Below are positions 1 to 8,475 of a stretch of DNA of 64,000 nt, piece after piece (within the stretch, counting starts at the first letter, position 1; every line of letters begins with the position of its first letter). The DNA is taken from positions 828,001-892,000 of the forward strand of contig JADJGF010000001.1 in the NCBI GenBank assembly GCA_016708125.1, read 5' to 3'. This DNA comes from Ignavibacteriota bacterium (GTDB lineage: Bacteria > Bacteroidota > Ignavibacteria > Ignavibacteriales > Melioribacteraceae). The notes under the pieces were generated by a model, which saw only the letters and a program-made list of their open reading frames with translations, did not search any database and was not told the DNA's origin. A program made the position numbers and the translations under genes.

Positions 1-293
1 TCAACTTGCTTCAGCATTGATGATCTTTTATTGGCATCATAATAATTTTGATTGTTTGCTCTAATTTGAGTATCGGTAACTTGATTTCTTATTCGCAAAA
101 CCTCATCAACCGCAACACCGGTTCCAAAAGAAAATACAGCTCTGTGATCCGGAGGTGTTGCCCCGAACATTACTACTTGTCTACTGTAAGCCGGGTTATT
201 AGCATTTGCTAAATTTGTAGAAGTTACAGACAATGCCTGCTGATGAGCGAACAAACTGGATTTTGCAATCCCGAAAATACTGTTTAGTGCCAT
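1..293 (-). CDS. flgK: Flagellar hook-associated protein 1 FlgK (N-terminal part, runs off the window)
   Basis: Only the first 97 or so codons are present; the gene continues beyond base 1. The start ATG is at 293-291. The opening residues MALNSIFGIAKSSLFAHQQA and the following SVTSTNLANANNPAYSRQ are the N-terminal D0 rod/hook signature (the S-x-N-x-A-N-x-x-T/P-x-Y motif) with the PAYSRQ form typical of FlgK. FlgK joins the hook to the filament at the cell exterior. It follows the FlgN-like chaperone gene with a one-base gap, the usual flgN-flgK order, so flgL and possibly fliW/csrA are expected just outside the window. Confidence 0.93.
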   Translation of the reverse strand, partial: MALNSIFGIAKSSLFAHQQALSVTSTNLANANNPAYSRQVVMFGATPPDHRAVFSFGTGVAVDEVLRIRNQVTDTQIRANNQNYYDANKRSSMLKQV

Positions 294-294
294 T

Positions 295-750
295 TCATCC
301 TTTCCTATCTACAATAGCTCTATTCTTTGAATTTAGTACAGCCGTAATTGTTTCGTTTATTAAACTTCTGGATTGCTGAATAAGAATTAAGTTTTGTTGA
401 TTTATTTTTTGTATTTCTTTAATTGTTTTTTTAATACTTATTTCAAGCGAAGAAATAATTTTAAATAAATTACTGTCTATTTTATTTTTAATATTCTCGA
501 GTAATACTTCAAGTTTATATCTCGCATTAGTAATATTAAACTCTGTAAATATTTCTTCCATTAATTTCAGTCGAGTTTCTTCAGTTAGTTGAATTGATAA
601 AAGTAATTTTTCCTCTTTAGATACGGATTCTTTTATATTTTCATTTCTGCAATTAACCAAAGCAATTTGTTTTTCAAGCACGGACTGTAATAATTTTTCT
701 AGATTTATATTTTGCTTTTCCAATACTGCAATCAATTTTTCAATGTTCAT
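295..750 (-). CDS. flgN: FlgN-like flagellar export chaperone
   Basis: A 151-aa, all-helical, coiled-coil-rich protein with the composition and length of FlgN (about 140-160 aa). Its N-terminus has the pattern L-x-x-L-L-E-K-Q-x-x-L expected of that family. FlgN is a cytoplasmic chaperone that escorts the hook-filament junction proteins FlgK and FlgL to the export gate. The gene lies directly upstream of flgK and three bases downstream of flgJ, which is the strongest support. The sequence itself is weakly conserved, so the name rests on length, helical pattern and position. Confidence 0.75.
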   Translation of the reverse strand: MNIEKLIAVLEKQNINLEKLLQSVLEKQIALVNCRNENIKESVSKEEKLLLSIQLTEETRLKLMEEIFTEFNITNARYKLEVLLENIKNKIDSNLFKIISSLEISIKKTIKEIQKINQQNLILIQQSRSLINETITAVLNSKNRAIVDRKG

Positions 751-753
751 TTT

Positions 754-1563
754 TTATTCCAATATATTTATATAGTTGTTAACTCGTGCAATATAATTTT
801 GAGTTTCCTTAAATGGAGGAACACCATCATATTTATTAACGTTGCCCGGGCCCGCATTATATGCCGCTAACGCAAGTGTTGTATCTCCATTATATTGTTT
901 TAATAATTTCGATAAATATTTAACTCCGCCGTGAATATTATCTTTCGGATCAAAGGGATTTAAAACGCCCATATCTGTCGCCGTTGAATCCATTAACTGC
1001 ATTAACCCTTTTGCATCAGCTTTTGATTTTGCATTAGCGTTACCTGCTGATTCTGTAAGTATTATCGACTTAATTAATTTTTTATCTACATCATATTTAT
1101 TAGATGCTTCCGCAATAATCGGTTCAAATTTTTCTAATCTTTTTAATGCACTATTACTTGGAGTAGTTTTTTCAATATTCTTTATAGCTTCGGTAACTTT
1201 ACTATCAACAGCATTTACATTAGGTTTCGAAATATTTTTTTTATTCACAGCATTCAGATTTTCACCGGTCATACTTTTATATATTTTATCTGCAATTCCC
1301 ATTCCCTTTGTGTTGGAAATATGTTTTGCCATTTCTGTTTCAAACAAAACATCTAATACATCGCCGCCATAATTTTCATTTCCAAATAAGCCATCTGTCG
1401 TTTTTGTCATACTCTTTATCATCATTGCAGTAAGCATACTTTCAAAATCTTTTGAAGCTTGTGCTAATTTTGTTTTCTCTTCTTTTGAATATCTTTCATC
1501 TGCAATTTTACCTTGCTTAATGTGGGATTCCGGTTTCGTTATTTTTAATTCTAAATAATTCAT
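754..1563 (-). CDS. flgJ: FlgJ rod-binding protein fused to a soluble lytic transglycosylase (SLT) domain
   Basis: 269 aa. Residues about 36-100 are the rod-binding domain (ASKDFESMLTAMMIKSM, then GGDVLDVLFETEMAKHIS), which caps the growing rod. Residues about 145-265 are a transglycosylase SLT domain with catalytic Glu171 in TESAGN, followed by AKGLMQLM and ALAAYNAGPGNV. It probably opens peptidoglycan locally so the rod can pass. In enterobacterial FlgJ the partner is a glucosaminidase domain of another fold, so this fusion is a different solution to the same task. No signal peptide is visible, consistent with export through the flagellar apparatus. It overlaps nothing and is one base from flgI. 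Confidence 0.92.
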   Translation of the reverse strand: MNYLELKITKPESHIKQGKIADERYSKEEKTKLAQASKDFESMLTAMMIKSMTKTTDGLFGNENYGGDVLDVLFETEMAKHISNTKGMGIADKIYKSMTGENLNAVNKKNISKPNVNAVDSKVTEAIKNIEKTTPSNSALKRLEKFEPIIAEASNKYDVDKKLIKSIILTESAGNANAKSKADAKGLMQLMDSTATDMGVLNPFDPKDNIHGGVKYLSKLLKQYNGDTTLALAAYNAGPGNVNKYDGVPPFKETQNYIARVNNYINILE

Positions 1564-1564
1564 T

Positions 1565-2659
1565 TTACATTATCACTAATTCTGCAGTTAGCGCGCCGGC
1601 TTCTTTCAATGCTTGAAATATTGCTATAATATCTCTTGGTGAAACCTTTAATGAATTTAACGCAGCAGCAACTTCCTGAGCATTTGATGCACCATCAATT
1701 GTATAAGTGCTTGTTTCATTTTCATTCTCTTTAACATCCGGAACTTGATTATTAAATAACATCGTATTTCCCTGTGAAAATGGTGAAGGCTGAGATATTA
1801 AAGGAAATGATTTTATAGTAATATTTAAACTTCCGTGAGAAATTGAAACCGGTGCAATTCTTACATTTGTGCCGGAAATTACAGTACCTGTTCTTTCATT
1901 CAATACAACTTTTGCTATTACATCTTTTTGCACATTTATTAATTCAACTCTTGAAAGAAAATCAGATATATTATTTTCACCGGTTGGTATTGCTAAAGAT
2001 ACTTCAGCGGCATCAATAGATGTCGCAATTGTTGAACCAAATACTGTGTTAATAGAATCTGCAATTGATTTTGAAGTTGTAAAATCCGGATCTTTCAGTA
2101 CAACGCTTAATTCTGTTGGAGCAAAACCTTCTTCAAGAATTGGTTTTTCTAAAACGCCTCCATTAGGAATTCTTCCGCTCAGTGCATGATTTTTAGCAAC
2201 TCTTCCGCCACTGCTTGTGTTTATATCATAACCGCCGATTGATATTGCACCTTGACTCATTGCATAAACATTACCGTCACTTTTTGAAAGAGGTGTCATC
2301 AATAAAGTTCCACCCATTAAACTTTTCGCATCTCCTAGTGAAGAAATTGAAACATCAAATTCGCTTCCTTGTTTTGCTAAATTACTCACCTTTGCAGTTA
2401 CCATAACTGCGGCAACATTTCTTGTTCTTAAATTTGCATCCGGAACAGTAATCCCAAATCTTTTTAACATACTTGTTACTGATTGAACTGTAAATGTTGA
2501 TCTATAACTATCGCCGGTGCCGCTTAAGCCTACAACTAATCCATAACCAATTAGCTGTTCAGAGTTTATGCCTTTGAAATATGCAATGTCTTTTATTCTT
2601 TGGCTATAAATTAAGTTTGATAAAAACACTATTAATAAAATTGATTTAATAATTTTCAT
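1565..2659 (-). CDS. flgI: Flagellar P-ring protein FlgI
   Basis: 364 aa, the family length. An N-terminal Sec signal peptide (MKIIKSILLIVFLSNLIYSQ) is followed by the conserved opening RIKDIAYFKGINSEQLIGYG and VVGLSGTGDS, both diagnostic of FlgI. The C-terminus has the conserved KVSPRDIIAIFQALKEAGAL. FlgI forms the periplasmic P ring around the rod at the peptidoglycan layer. It sits between flgH and flgJ in the basal-body operon with about ten bases between genes. Confidence 0.97.
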   Translation of the reverse strand: MKIIKSILLIVFLSNLIYSQRIKDIAYFKGINSEQLIGYGLVVGLSGTGDSYRSTFTVQSVTSMLKRFGITVPDANLRTRNVAAVMVTAKVSNLAKQGSEFDVSISSLGDAKSLMGGTLLMTPLSKSDGNVYAMSQGAISIGGYDINTSSGGRVAKNHALSGRIPNGGVLEKPILEEGFAPTELSVVLKDPDFTTSKSIADSINTVFGSTIATSIDAAEVSLAIPTGENNISDFLSRVELINVQKDVIAKVVLNERTGTVISGTNVRIAPVSISHGSLNITIKSFPLISQPSPFSQGNTMLFNNQVPDVKENENETSTYTIDGASNAQEVAAALNSLKVSPRDIIAIFQALKEAGALTAELVIM

Positions 2660-2668
2660 ATTCTTCCT

Positions 2669-3238
2669 CTAAAATAACCAATGGAAAAGTTTTGTTATCC
2701 AACCCGGATCTTGCATATTCTTTATTTGTCCTTCACTTTGGAAAATAATTTCCGCATCGGAAATATTATATGAATAAACTGTGTTATCAGTTTGAATATC
2801 TGAGCTTCGTACAATTCCTCTAATTGTAATCATTTGTTCTTCATCATTAATTACAATTTTTCTGCTTCCTTTAATTCTTAATAATCCATTTGCTAAAACT
2901 GAATCTATCATTGCGCTTAATTTTGTTCTTACCATTCCTGAAGATTTTGCAGAGCCGCTTCCTTTAAAATCATTTCTTGAACCTAAATCTAAATCAACAC
3001 TTGGCAATGCTGTTGCATCCAGACCCCCATCAAGTCCAAACCCCACATCACTTTCTCTTCCTGTTGATTTCTCAGCTTCATTTGATGCTTCGGAAGATTC
3101 CACAACTATTATTGTAATAGCATCTCCAAGACTTGCTGCTTTATAATCTGAGAATAATGATCTAAATCCGTTTTGAGTCATATTTTGTCCATTTACTAAA
3201 AATGGAATTGATAAAATAAATACTATAATATTTTTCAT
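2669..3238 (-). CDS. flgH: Flagellar L-ring protein FlgH (no lipobox cysteine)
   Basis: 189 aa, slightly short for FlgH. After a signal peptide (MKNIIVFILSIPFLVNGQ) come SLFSDYKAASLGDAITIIVVESS and, near the C-terminus, the FlgH block with KGSRKIVINDEEQMITIRGIVR and VYSYNISDAEI. The protein forms the L ring in the outer membrane. FlgH is normally a lipoprotein; here I see no cysteine near the signal cleavage site, so it would be an ordinary Sec substrate. Three bases separate it from flgA, as expected for one operon. Confidence 0.95.
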   Translation of the reverse strand: MKNIIVFILSIPFLVNGQNMTQNGFRSLFSDYKAASLGDAITIIVVESSEASNEAEKSTGRESDVGFGLDGGLDATALPSVDLDLGSRNDFKGSGSAKSSGMVRTKLSAMIDSVLANGLLRIKGSRKIVINDEEQMITIRGIVRSSDIQTDNTVYSYNISDAEIIFQSEGQIKNMQDPGWITKLFHWLF

Positions 3239-3241
3239 TTT

Positions 3242-3880
3242 TTACTCAACTATTTTTACTGTATTATAATTTATTATTACCGCTTTGAATATTTTTTTAT
3301 CTTCAGTTCTAATTTTTATAACATCTCCTACCTTCCCTTCAGTTCTGGCTGCTGCGTTAAAACTTATATGAATAATTCCCTTACTGTAAACTGCATTTAC
3401 GTTGTCTCCGATTTTAACATCGGGAATTACCTCAACCATATTTTTACCAATAACTGATTCTGAAGAAATATTAATTCTTGCTCTAAATTTATTTATGTTA
3501 TCAAAATTTAAAATTGGTTCTGTTCTAAGTGATGTAATTTCCTTTTCTTCAATAATAAAATCGCCCAAATTTAGTTCTTCATCTTTGTTAATGTTTCTTG
3601 TAGAAACAAGAACATCCTGATATAATTTCATTTTAAGAGTAATTATTCCTTGCTTTGTTTCTCCGTTTTGCATAAAATAATTTACTGGAACGTAAGCGTA
3701 ATTATTTTCAAGTTTGAATTCTCTACTTTCATCCGGAATAATATTTTTATTGCCTGGTTTAGTGATTTCATACTCGTACTTTTTAAAATTGCTTAAATGT
3801 TTCTTTAAATAATTTTCAATTACTTCATTGCTATTTGATAAAAGTAAAATTCCCAACAATATTTTAATTGCTAAAATCAT
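3242..3880 (-). CDS. flgA: FlgA, P-ring assembly chaperone
   Basis: 212 aa. The C-terminal half has the SAF/FlgA pattern: NINKDEELNLGDFIIEEKEI, then ISSESVIGKNMVEVIPDVKI, then a terminal beta-rich block with EGKVGDVIKIRTEDKKIF. FlgA is a periplasmic chaperone that helps FlgI polymerise into the P ring. A hydrophobic start (MILAIKILLGILLLSNS) is a plausible signal peptide. It lies between flgG and flgH, its normal place. Confidence 0.88.
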   Translation of the reverse strand: MILAIKILLGILLLSNSNEVIENYLKKHLSNFKKYEYEITKPGNKNIIPDESREFKLENNYAYVPVNYFMQNGETKQGIITLKMKLYQDVLVSTRNINKDEELNLGDFIIEEKEITSLRTEPILNFDNINKFRARINISSESVIGKNMVEVIPDVKIGDNVNAVYSKGIIHISFNAAARTEGKVGDVIKIRTEDKKIFKAVIINYNTVKIVE

Positions 3881-3881
3881 T

Positions 3882-4679
3882 TTATCGTTTTAAATTATTT
3901 GCAATTGACATCATTTCTTCAACAGTTTTAACAGTTTTAGAATTTATTTCGTAAGATCTTTGTGCAGAAATCATTGAGATCATTTCCTCTACAATATCAA
4001 CATTGGATGATTCTAAAAAACCTTGATTCAATTCACCAAAACCTTCTTGTCCGGCTTGACCAAGTATAGGCGAGCCGGAAGCTTCGGTTTCGTTATATAA
4101 GTTATCACCAATTGCTTGCAGACCTCCTGGATTTACAAATTTTGCGAGTTCAATTGTTCCTAATTCAATAGTATCGCCGCCAACTTCAGTGGAAGAAATA
4201 ATTCCATCTCTTGAAATACTTATGCTTCTTACATCTTCATTCAATGTAAATCCGGGTTCTAAAACATAACCATCCGCTGTAACCATTGAGCCTTCAGAAG
4301 ATATTTTAAATGATCCATCGCGTGTATAAGAAAATGTTCCGTCACTTTTTCTAACTTGGAAAAATCCGTCTCCATTTATTCCAACATCAAATTGTTGTCC
4401 TGTTTGCTGTAAATCACCCTGCACAAAAAGTTTTTGAGTTGAAGATGGCTTTACTCCACTGCCGACTTGAATTTTTGTATTTGAATTTTCCACCGATCCG
4501 GGAATAACAGTGTTTTGCGGATTTGCAGAAATTTCTTGATAAATTAAATCCTTAAATTCAGCACGGTTTTTTTTGAAACTCGTGGTGTTCATGTTGGCTA
4601 TATTATTGGATATAACTTGAATGTTTATTTCTTGAGCATACATTCCCGAAGCGGCACTTTTTAAAGCTCTTGTTGGCAT
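3882..4679 (-). CDS. flgG: Flagellar distal rod protein FlgG
   Basis: 265 aa, the usual length (about 260). It begins MPTRALKSAASGMYAQEINI with the rod motif NNIANMNTTSFKK. The central NGDGFFQV box and the C-terminal LESSNVDIVEEMISMISAQ and RSYEINSKTVKTVEEMM are standard FlgG. It forms the distal rod that crosses the periplasm. It follows flgF by 13 bases. Confidence 0.97.
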   Translation of the reverse strand: MPTRALKSAASGMYAQEINIQVISNNIANMNTTSFKKNRAEFKDLIYQEISANPQNTVIPGSVENSNTKIQVGSGVKPSSTQKLFVQGDLQQTGQQFDVGINGDGFFQVRKSDGTFSYTRDGSFKISSEGSMVTADGYVLEPGFTLNEDVRSISISRDGIISSTEVGGDTIELGTIELAKFVNPGGLQAIGDNLYNETEASGSPILGQAGQEGFGELNQGFLESSNVDIVEEMISMISAQRSYEINSKTVKTVEEMMSIANNLKR

Positions 4680-4692
4680 TTATTTATTCCTC

Positions 4693-5400
4693 TTAAATTT
4701 TTCCGATTTCTTTACTTTGACTTAGCATTCCATCCAAAGATGTAATCATTTTCTGTGATGCTTCGTAATCTTTTTGCAATTGTATCATTGCCTGCATTTC
4801 TAAAATAGGATTGGTGTTAGATCCCTCTATAAATCCTTGATGAATTTTAAACTCACTTTTATCCGCATTATTAAAATCTTGTTCAGCATAATAAAATGTT
4901 TGGTTCTCTGATCTTTCCAACATTTCCGGCTGTTCAACATTTACTAATTTTAAATAATCAATAAAAAATTCACCTACTTTTATTTGTCCATCATCTGTAA
5001 CTGTAATTTCACCTTTTGATTTTAAAAGTGATTCATCCAAATTTATATTTCCCTTTTCACCTAAAACTTTATTGCCGTCTTTCGTTGTTAAATATCCTTC
5101 TTCATCAATTTCAAATTGACCATTTTTTGTTAATTCAATTCCGCGTTCCGTATTTACGGCAAAAAAAGCTTTGCCTGAAATTGCAAAATCTAACGGATTA
5201 TCCGTTTCGAGAAATTCGCCTTCAGAAAAATCCGTAACTTGCTTCACACCTTCATTTTCGGCTCTTTCCATATATTCTGCAAATGGAATTTCTCGCTTGA
5301 ATCCATTTGTACTTAAGTTGGCAAGATTATTTGCAACAATTTGTATGTTATGAATTTTATCATTCATACTTTTCGATGCATTGTATAAACCTTTTATCAT
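4693..5400 (-). CDS. flgF: Flagellar proximal rod protein FlgF
   Basis: 235 aa. It has the rod/hook N-terminal motif NNLANLSTNGFKREIPF, a central FAISGKAFFAVNTERG block and the C-terminal GSNTNPILEMQAMIQLQKDYEAS. Its position before flgG, shorter length and more divergent ends argue for FlgF rather than a second FlgG. Its ATG overlaps the TGA of the 57-aa gene upstream (ATGA), indicating coupled translation. Confidence 0.9.
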   Translation of the reverse strand: MIKGLYNASKSMNDKIHNIQIVANNLANLSTNGFKREIPFAEYMERAENEGVKQVTDFSEGEFLETDNPLDFAISGKAFFAVNTERGIELTKNGQFEIDEEGYLTTKDGNKVLGEKGNINLDESLLKSKGEITVTDDGQIKVGEFFIDYLKLVNVEQPEMLERSENQTFYYAEQDFNNADKSEFKIHQGFIEGSNTNPILEMQAMIQLQKDYEASQKMITSLDGMLSQSKEIGKI

Positions 5401-5570
5401 TTTCTTTCCAAATTATTTTGAAGTTTTAATATAAATTCAGAAAACTCTTTTGCAATAATTTTTATTGTTCTATCTTCTTTAATATTTTCTGATAAAGAAT
5501 TATTTAAAATTGCGTTATCATTTTTCATTACTTTAAATTTTCTTGCTAATTCAATAATAAGTTTTATCAT
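5397..5570 (-). CDS. Small 57-aa protein of unknown function coupled to flgF
   Basis: This reading frame of 57 codons starts MIKLIIELARKFKVMKND at 5570 and ends NNLERK at a TGA (5399-5397) that overlaps the flgF ATG in an ATGA arrangement. It begins nine bases after the preceding 380-aa gene, so it fills an otherwise unexplained 180-bp gap with an intact frame. The protein is basic, helical and has no transmembrane segment or signal peptide. I do not recognise the family. The tight coupling to flgF is the main evidence that it is real. Confidence 0.6.
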   Translation of the reverse strand: MIKLIIELARKFKVMKNDNAILNNSLSENIKEDRTIKIIAKEFSEFILKLQNNLERK

Positions 5571-5579
5571 AAAAGTTAC

Positions 5580-6722
5580 TTAAGAAACCAGTTTGTTAAT
5601 TCCATTTTTGTGAAAGCTTTTCTCTGCCGAATAAATCTGGTCCTCTGTAATATTTAACTCCACATTTATTTGCCACTTTTCATTAATTTCTTTTTTAAAT
5701 TCATCAATTTCCTGAAGCAATAAATTGTTTTCATAATTTTCAATATCAATACTTCCAACAAGAAAATTATTTCTTAAAAAACCTTTTATCTTTGCCGGAA
5801 TTTCTCCATGCTCAAATTCTAATTTATAAGATGGCATTCCGTTTGATAAAAAAAGTTTTTTAATATTGTATTTTATAAATGAAAAACCACTGCCTCTTTT
5901 TACTATTACAAAATCGGGATAATAATCATAATCTTTAAATACCGATTTTTGTAAAATGTATATTGAGCTAAACTTTATAAATTCATCAACTTCTTTTGAT
6001 GAAAATTCTGCATCATTAAAATATTTTATAAGTTTTAGTAAAACTTCCGATTTGTTCTGCAATGAATTTGTGTTTTCTCTTTTTACATCATAGATTAAAT
6101 TTGTGTTAACTTCATTTAACAAGTAAACATCTTCTTGATTCAGCATTAAATTTTTAATAGAATTAAATAAATATTTACACGTTGTAGAAAATGAAATTGC
6201 AAATAAATTTTCATACAAATCTAAAATCAATGGAATGTCTTTTTCTGAATATTTCCAAATTAGATTTATCAAAAGAGAAAGTTCCAATTCTTTTACTTTA
6301 ATTTTTTGTGTAATATTTTCTAATTGCAAATACTTTGATTTTATTAATGGTTTTTCTTCTTGAATAATTTTTGTTAACAGATCCTTAGTCCTTTCTGTAT
6401 TGCTGATTTTAAACTTTTCAGAGATCTGTTCAAAAAGAAAATTCTTATTTCTTAACAATATTTGATTTAGATTTAATGAAAGTGTAATCGGTCTCTTTTC
6501 AACAACAACAGCAATTAACTCAGCTTTTAGTGGAATTTTTTCATCAAATTCGGCAATAAATATTTTGCCGTCAATTAATACTTTTACGGAATGACCAAAT
6601 ATTTCCAAAGGAATTAGACTAACTAAATTATTTTTTTCTGGTAAATATATTTCAGCATTAACTGAGTTTCTCACTCTAGTTAAAGATTCAAAATCAATCA
6701 TATTTTTCATTGTATTTTTCAT
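5580..6722 (-). CDS. Unknown 380-aa protein in the fliA-flgF operon
   Basis: I do not recognise this protein. Residues about 1-85 look beta-rich (SVNAEIYLPEKNNLVSLIPL, then VLIDGKIFIAEFDEKIPL), the middle is helical, and the end is again beta then helical, finishing in a stretch with INVELNITEDQIYSAE. It has no signal peptide or membrane segment. It overlaps the 154-aa membrane gene by four bases (ATGA) and is followed by the 57-aa gene and flgF, so it belongs to a flagellar transcription unit. The mixed beta/helix layout might suit a hook-length or rod-assembly factor, but that is a guess only. Confidence 0.8.
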   Translation of the reverse strand: MKNTMKNMIDFESLTRVRNSVNAEIYLPEKNNLVSLIPLEIFGHSVKVLIDGKIFIAEFDEKIPLKAELIAVVVEKRPITLSLNLNQILLRNKNFLFEQISEKFKISNTERTKDLLTKIIQEEKPLIKSKYLQLENITQKIKVKELELSLLINLIWKYSEKDIPLILDLYENLFAISFSTTCKYLFNSIKNLMLNQEDVYLLNEVNTNLIYDVKRENTNSLQNKSEVLLKLIKYFNDAEFSSKEVDEFIKFSSIYILQKSVFKDYDYYPDFVIVKRGSGFSFIKYNIKKLFLSNGMPSYKLEFEHGEIPAKIKGFLRNNFLVGSIDIENYENNLLLQEIDEFKKEINEKWQINVELNITEDQIYSAEKSFHKNGINKLVS

Positions 6723-7183
6723 CTTGATTGCTGGTAAAGTTTTTGAATTTTAGCTGCTAAAAATATTTCTCCTTTTCCAATATTTAATTCTCTTGCCTTT
6801 TTACTAATATTGGCTGAGTCCATCACAAAACTTTTCATAACTTTTTTTAGTGATTTTCTTTTCTTACTTCTTACTTTGTCATTTACAAAAGTGAATTTTT
6901 CATTTCTCAATGCTTGAATATTTTTTTTATAACTTTGGTCAAATTGTCTTTTAACATTGTTTCGTGTTTTCTTCCAGTAAAATAAAACCATTAATAAAAC
7001 AGTAATTTCAAATACAATAATTCCGTTCCGCAATAATTTTTCTGTACTATACGAAATGAAAGATTCTGTTGTAATACTTGATTCCGTGTTTTTATTTTCA
7101 TTTAAAACATTTTTATTATCCTGAGCAAACAATTGCACATTGAGAATAATGAAAACGAATATTGTTAATACCAGCTTTCTCAT
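6719..7183 (-). CDS. Small membrane protein with C-terminal HTH-like tail (SwrB/DUF-type layout)
   Basis: 154 aa. It has an N-terminal signal-like segment (MRKLVLTIFVFIILNVQLFA), a second membrane segment around residues 52-70 (NGIIVFEITVLLMVLFYW), a basic linker and a short helix-turn-helix-like end (SKKARELNIGKGEIFLAAKI). This layout resembles SwrB/YlxL-type proteins, which help activate the flagellar export gate in Bacillus; that comparison is inference from layout, not a family match. It overlaps both neighbours by four bases and so is co-translated with the degenerate kinase and the 380-aa protein. Confidence 0.8.
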   Translation of the reverse strand: MRKLVLTIFVFIILNVQLFAQDNKNVLNENKNTESSITTESFISYSTEKLLRNGIIVFEITVLLMVLFYWKKTRNNVKRQFDQSYKKNIQALRNEKFTFVNDKVRSKKRKSLKKVMKSFVMDSANISKKARELNIGKGEIFLAAKIQKLYQQSR

Positions 7184-8475
7184 TTTCTAATTTTCCTTTT
7201 TAATGGGAACTTCAAAACCAAAGCTGCGCCGCTATTTTCAAAAGAATCAAATTCTAAATATCCTTCATGCTTCTTCATCAAATTCTTAATAATATTTAAC
7301 GATAAATTTTTCTGAACTTCTTCTTTATTTTTTATATCAGAATCTGAAATTCCGCTTGTTGTAATAACTCTTAGAATAATGTTATCTGATTTATATCTTG
7401 TTTGAAGTATAATTCCGCCTTTTCTTGTTTTATAACTTTTGATGACCGTAAAAACATTTGTCAGCAATTGATATATATAATTAGGGTGACTAAGTATAGA
7501 AGGCAGATCTTCTTCAAAATCAAGAATACACTCAAAGTTTGCATTCTCTAAAGTAGATTTGATAAGGTAAAAATAATCTTTAATAATATCGTTAAGATTG
7601 CATGGTTTTATTTTTACATCTTTGTGACTTACATCTGCGAATTTTACAAGCCGCCCAATAACAACATTTATTTTTTTAATTTGCGCTTTTATTTGATTTA
7701 ATTCGCCGCTGTTTTTGAATTCAGATTTTAGAATATCAACATTGCTTGTAATTACTTGAAGCGGTGTTACAATATCTTCAACAATTCCTTCGGTTAATTC
7801 GCCGATTGCCGAAAGTCTGAAATCATTTGAAAGTTTTGCCTGGTAAGTTTGAAGCTCTTCATAAGTTTCATTTAATTTTTCACTAAGTTTTATTTTCTCT
7901 AGCTTTCCAAGTAATAAATTCAAGAACATATTTATGTTTTTCTTTTCCAGCTCACTAATATTTTTTTCATTTAGCGAAGTGAGTATTGAAAGAATTCCAT
8001 AATTTTTCTTTTCATCATAAACCGGAAATATTAAGTAAAATAATTTTGCTCCATTAGAATTATAACTTTCCAATTCCGGAACTGTCATTATTTTTTTATC
8101 CGAATAAATTGAATTAAATATTCCCTGTTGATTAAAATGATTCATTGTTTTTACAATATTTGTATTTTCGTTTTCATCAACCGGAACAAGCTTTCTGGTA
8201 AACTCATTATAAAATAAAAGTGAAACTGTTTTTACCGGAATTATTCCTTTCAAATAAAGTAGAAATTTTTCCATTAGAATTTTTACGTTGAAATCATTTT
8301 TAATATCTTTTTCAAAAGCCATTAAATTTTGAATAAAGTAAGAATACTTTTCCAACTGTTTCAATTCGTCTGAAACTAAATTAGGTTGATATTTTTCTTG
8401 GTTGTAAAGTGATAATTCACCCAACGATTTATAAAAAGGTTCAACCTTTAAAGTATTTTGTTTGTGTAAAATCAT
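7180..8475 (-). CDS. GAF-like/histidine-kinase-like protein with degenerate catalytic motifs (pseudokinase)
   Basis: 431 aa. Residues about 40-195 look like a GAF-type sensor domain. Residues about 205-290 match a HisKA dimerisation helix, but where an active kinase has GIAHEINTPL this protein has GIVEDIVTPL, so the phospho-accepting His is Glu233. In the ATPase-like domain the N box keeps its Asn (QLLTNVF), but the DxGxG and GxGLGL boxes are lost (TTSGISDSDI and QKNLSLNI). It should therefore not autophosphorylate and may act as a scaffold or sensor. It overlaps the HDOD gene and the 154-aa gene by four bases each. Confidence 0.85.
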   Translation of the reverse strand: MILHKQNTLKVEPFYKSLGELSLYNQEKYQPNLVSDELKQLEKYSYFIQNLMAFEKDIKNDFNVKILMEKFLLYLKGIIPVKTVSLLFYNEFTRKLVPVDENENTNIVKTMNHFNQQGIFNSIYSDKKIMTVPELESYNSNGAKLFYLIFPVYDEKKNYGILSILTSLNEKNISELEKKNINMFLNLLLGKLEKIKLSEKLNETYEELQTYQAKLSNDFRLSAIGELTEGIVEDIVTPLQVITSNVDILKSEFKNSGELNQIKAQIKKINVVIGRLVKFADVSHKDVKIKPCNLNDIIKDYFYLIKSTLENANFECILDFEEDLPSILSHPNYIYQLLTNVFTVIKSYKTRKGGIILQTRYKSDNIILRVITTSGISDSDIKNKEEVQKNLSLNIIKNLMKKHEGYLEFDSFENSGAALVLKFPLKRKIRK

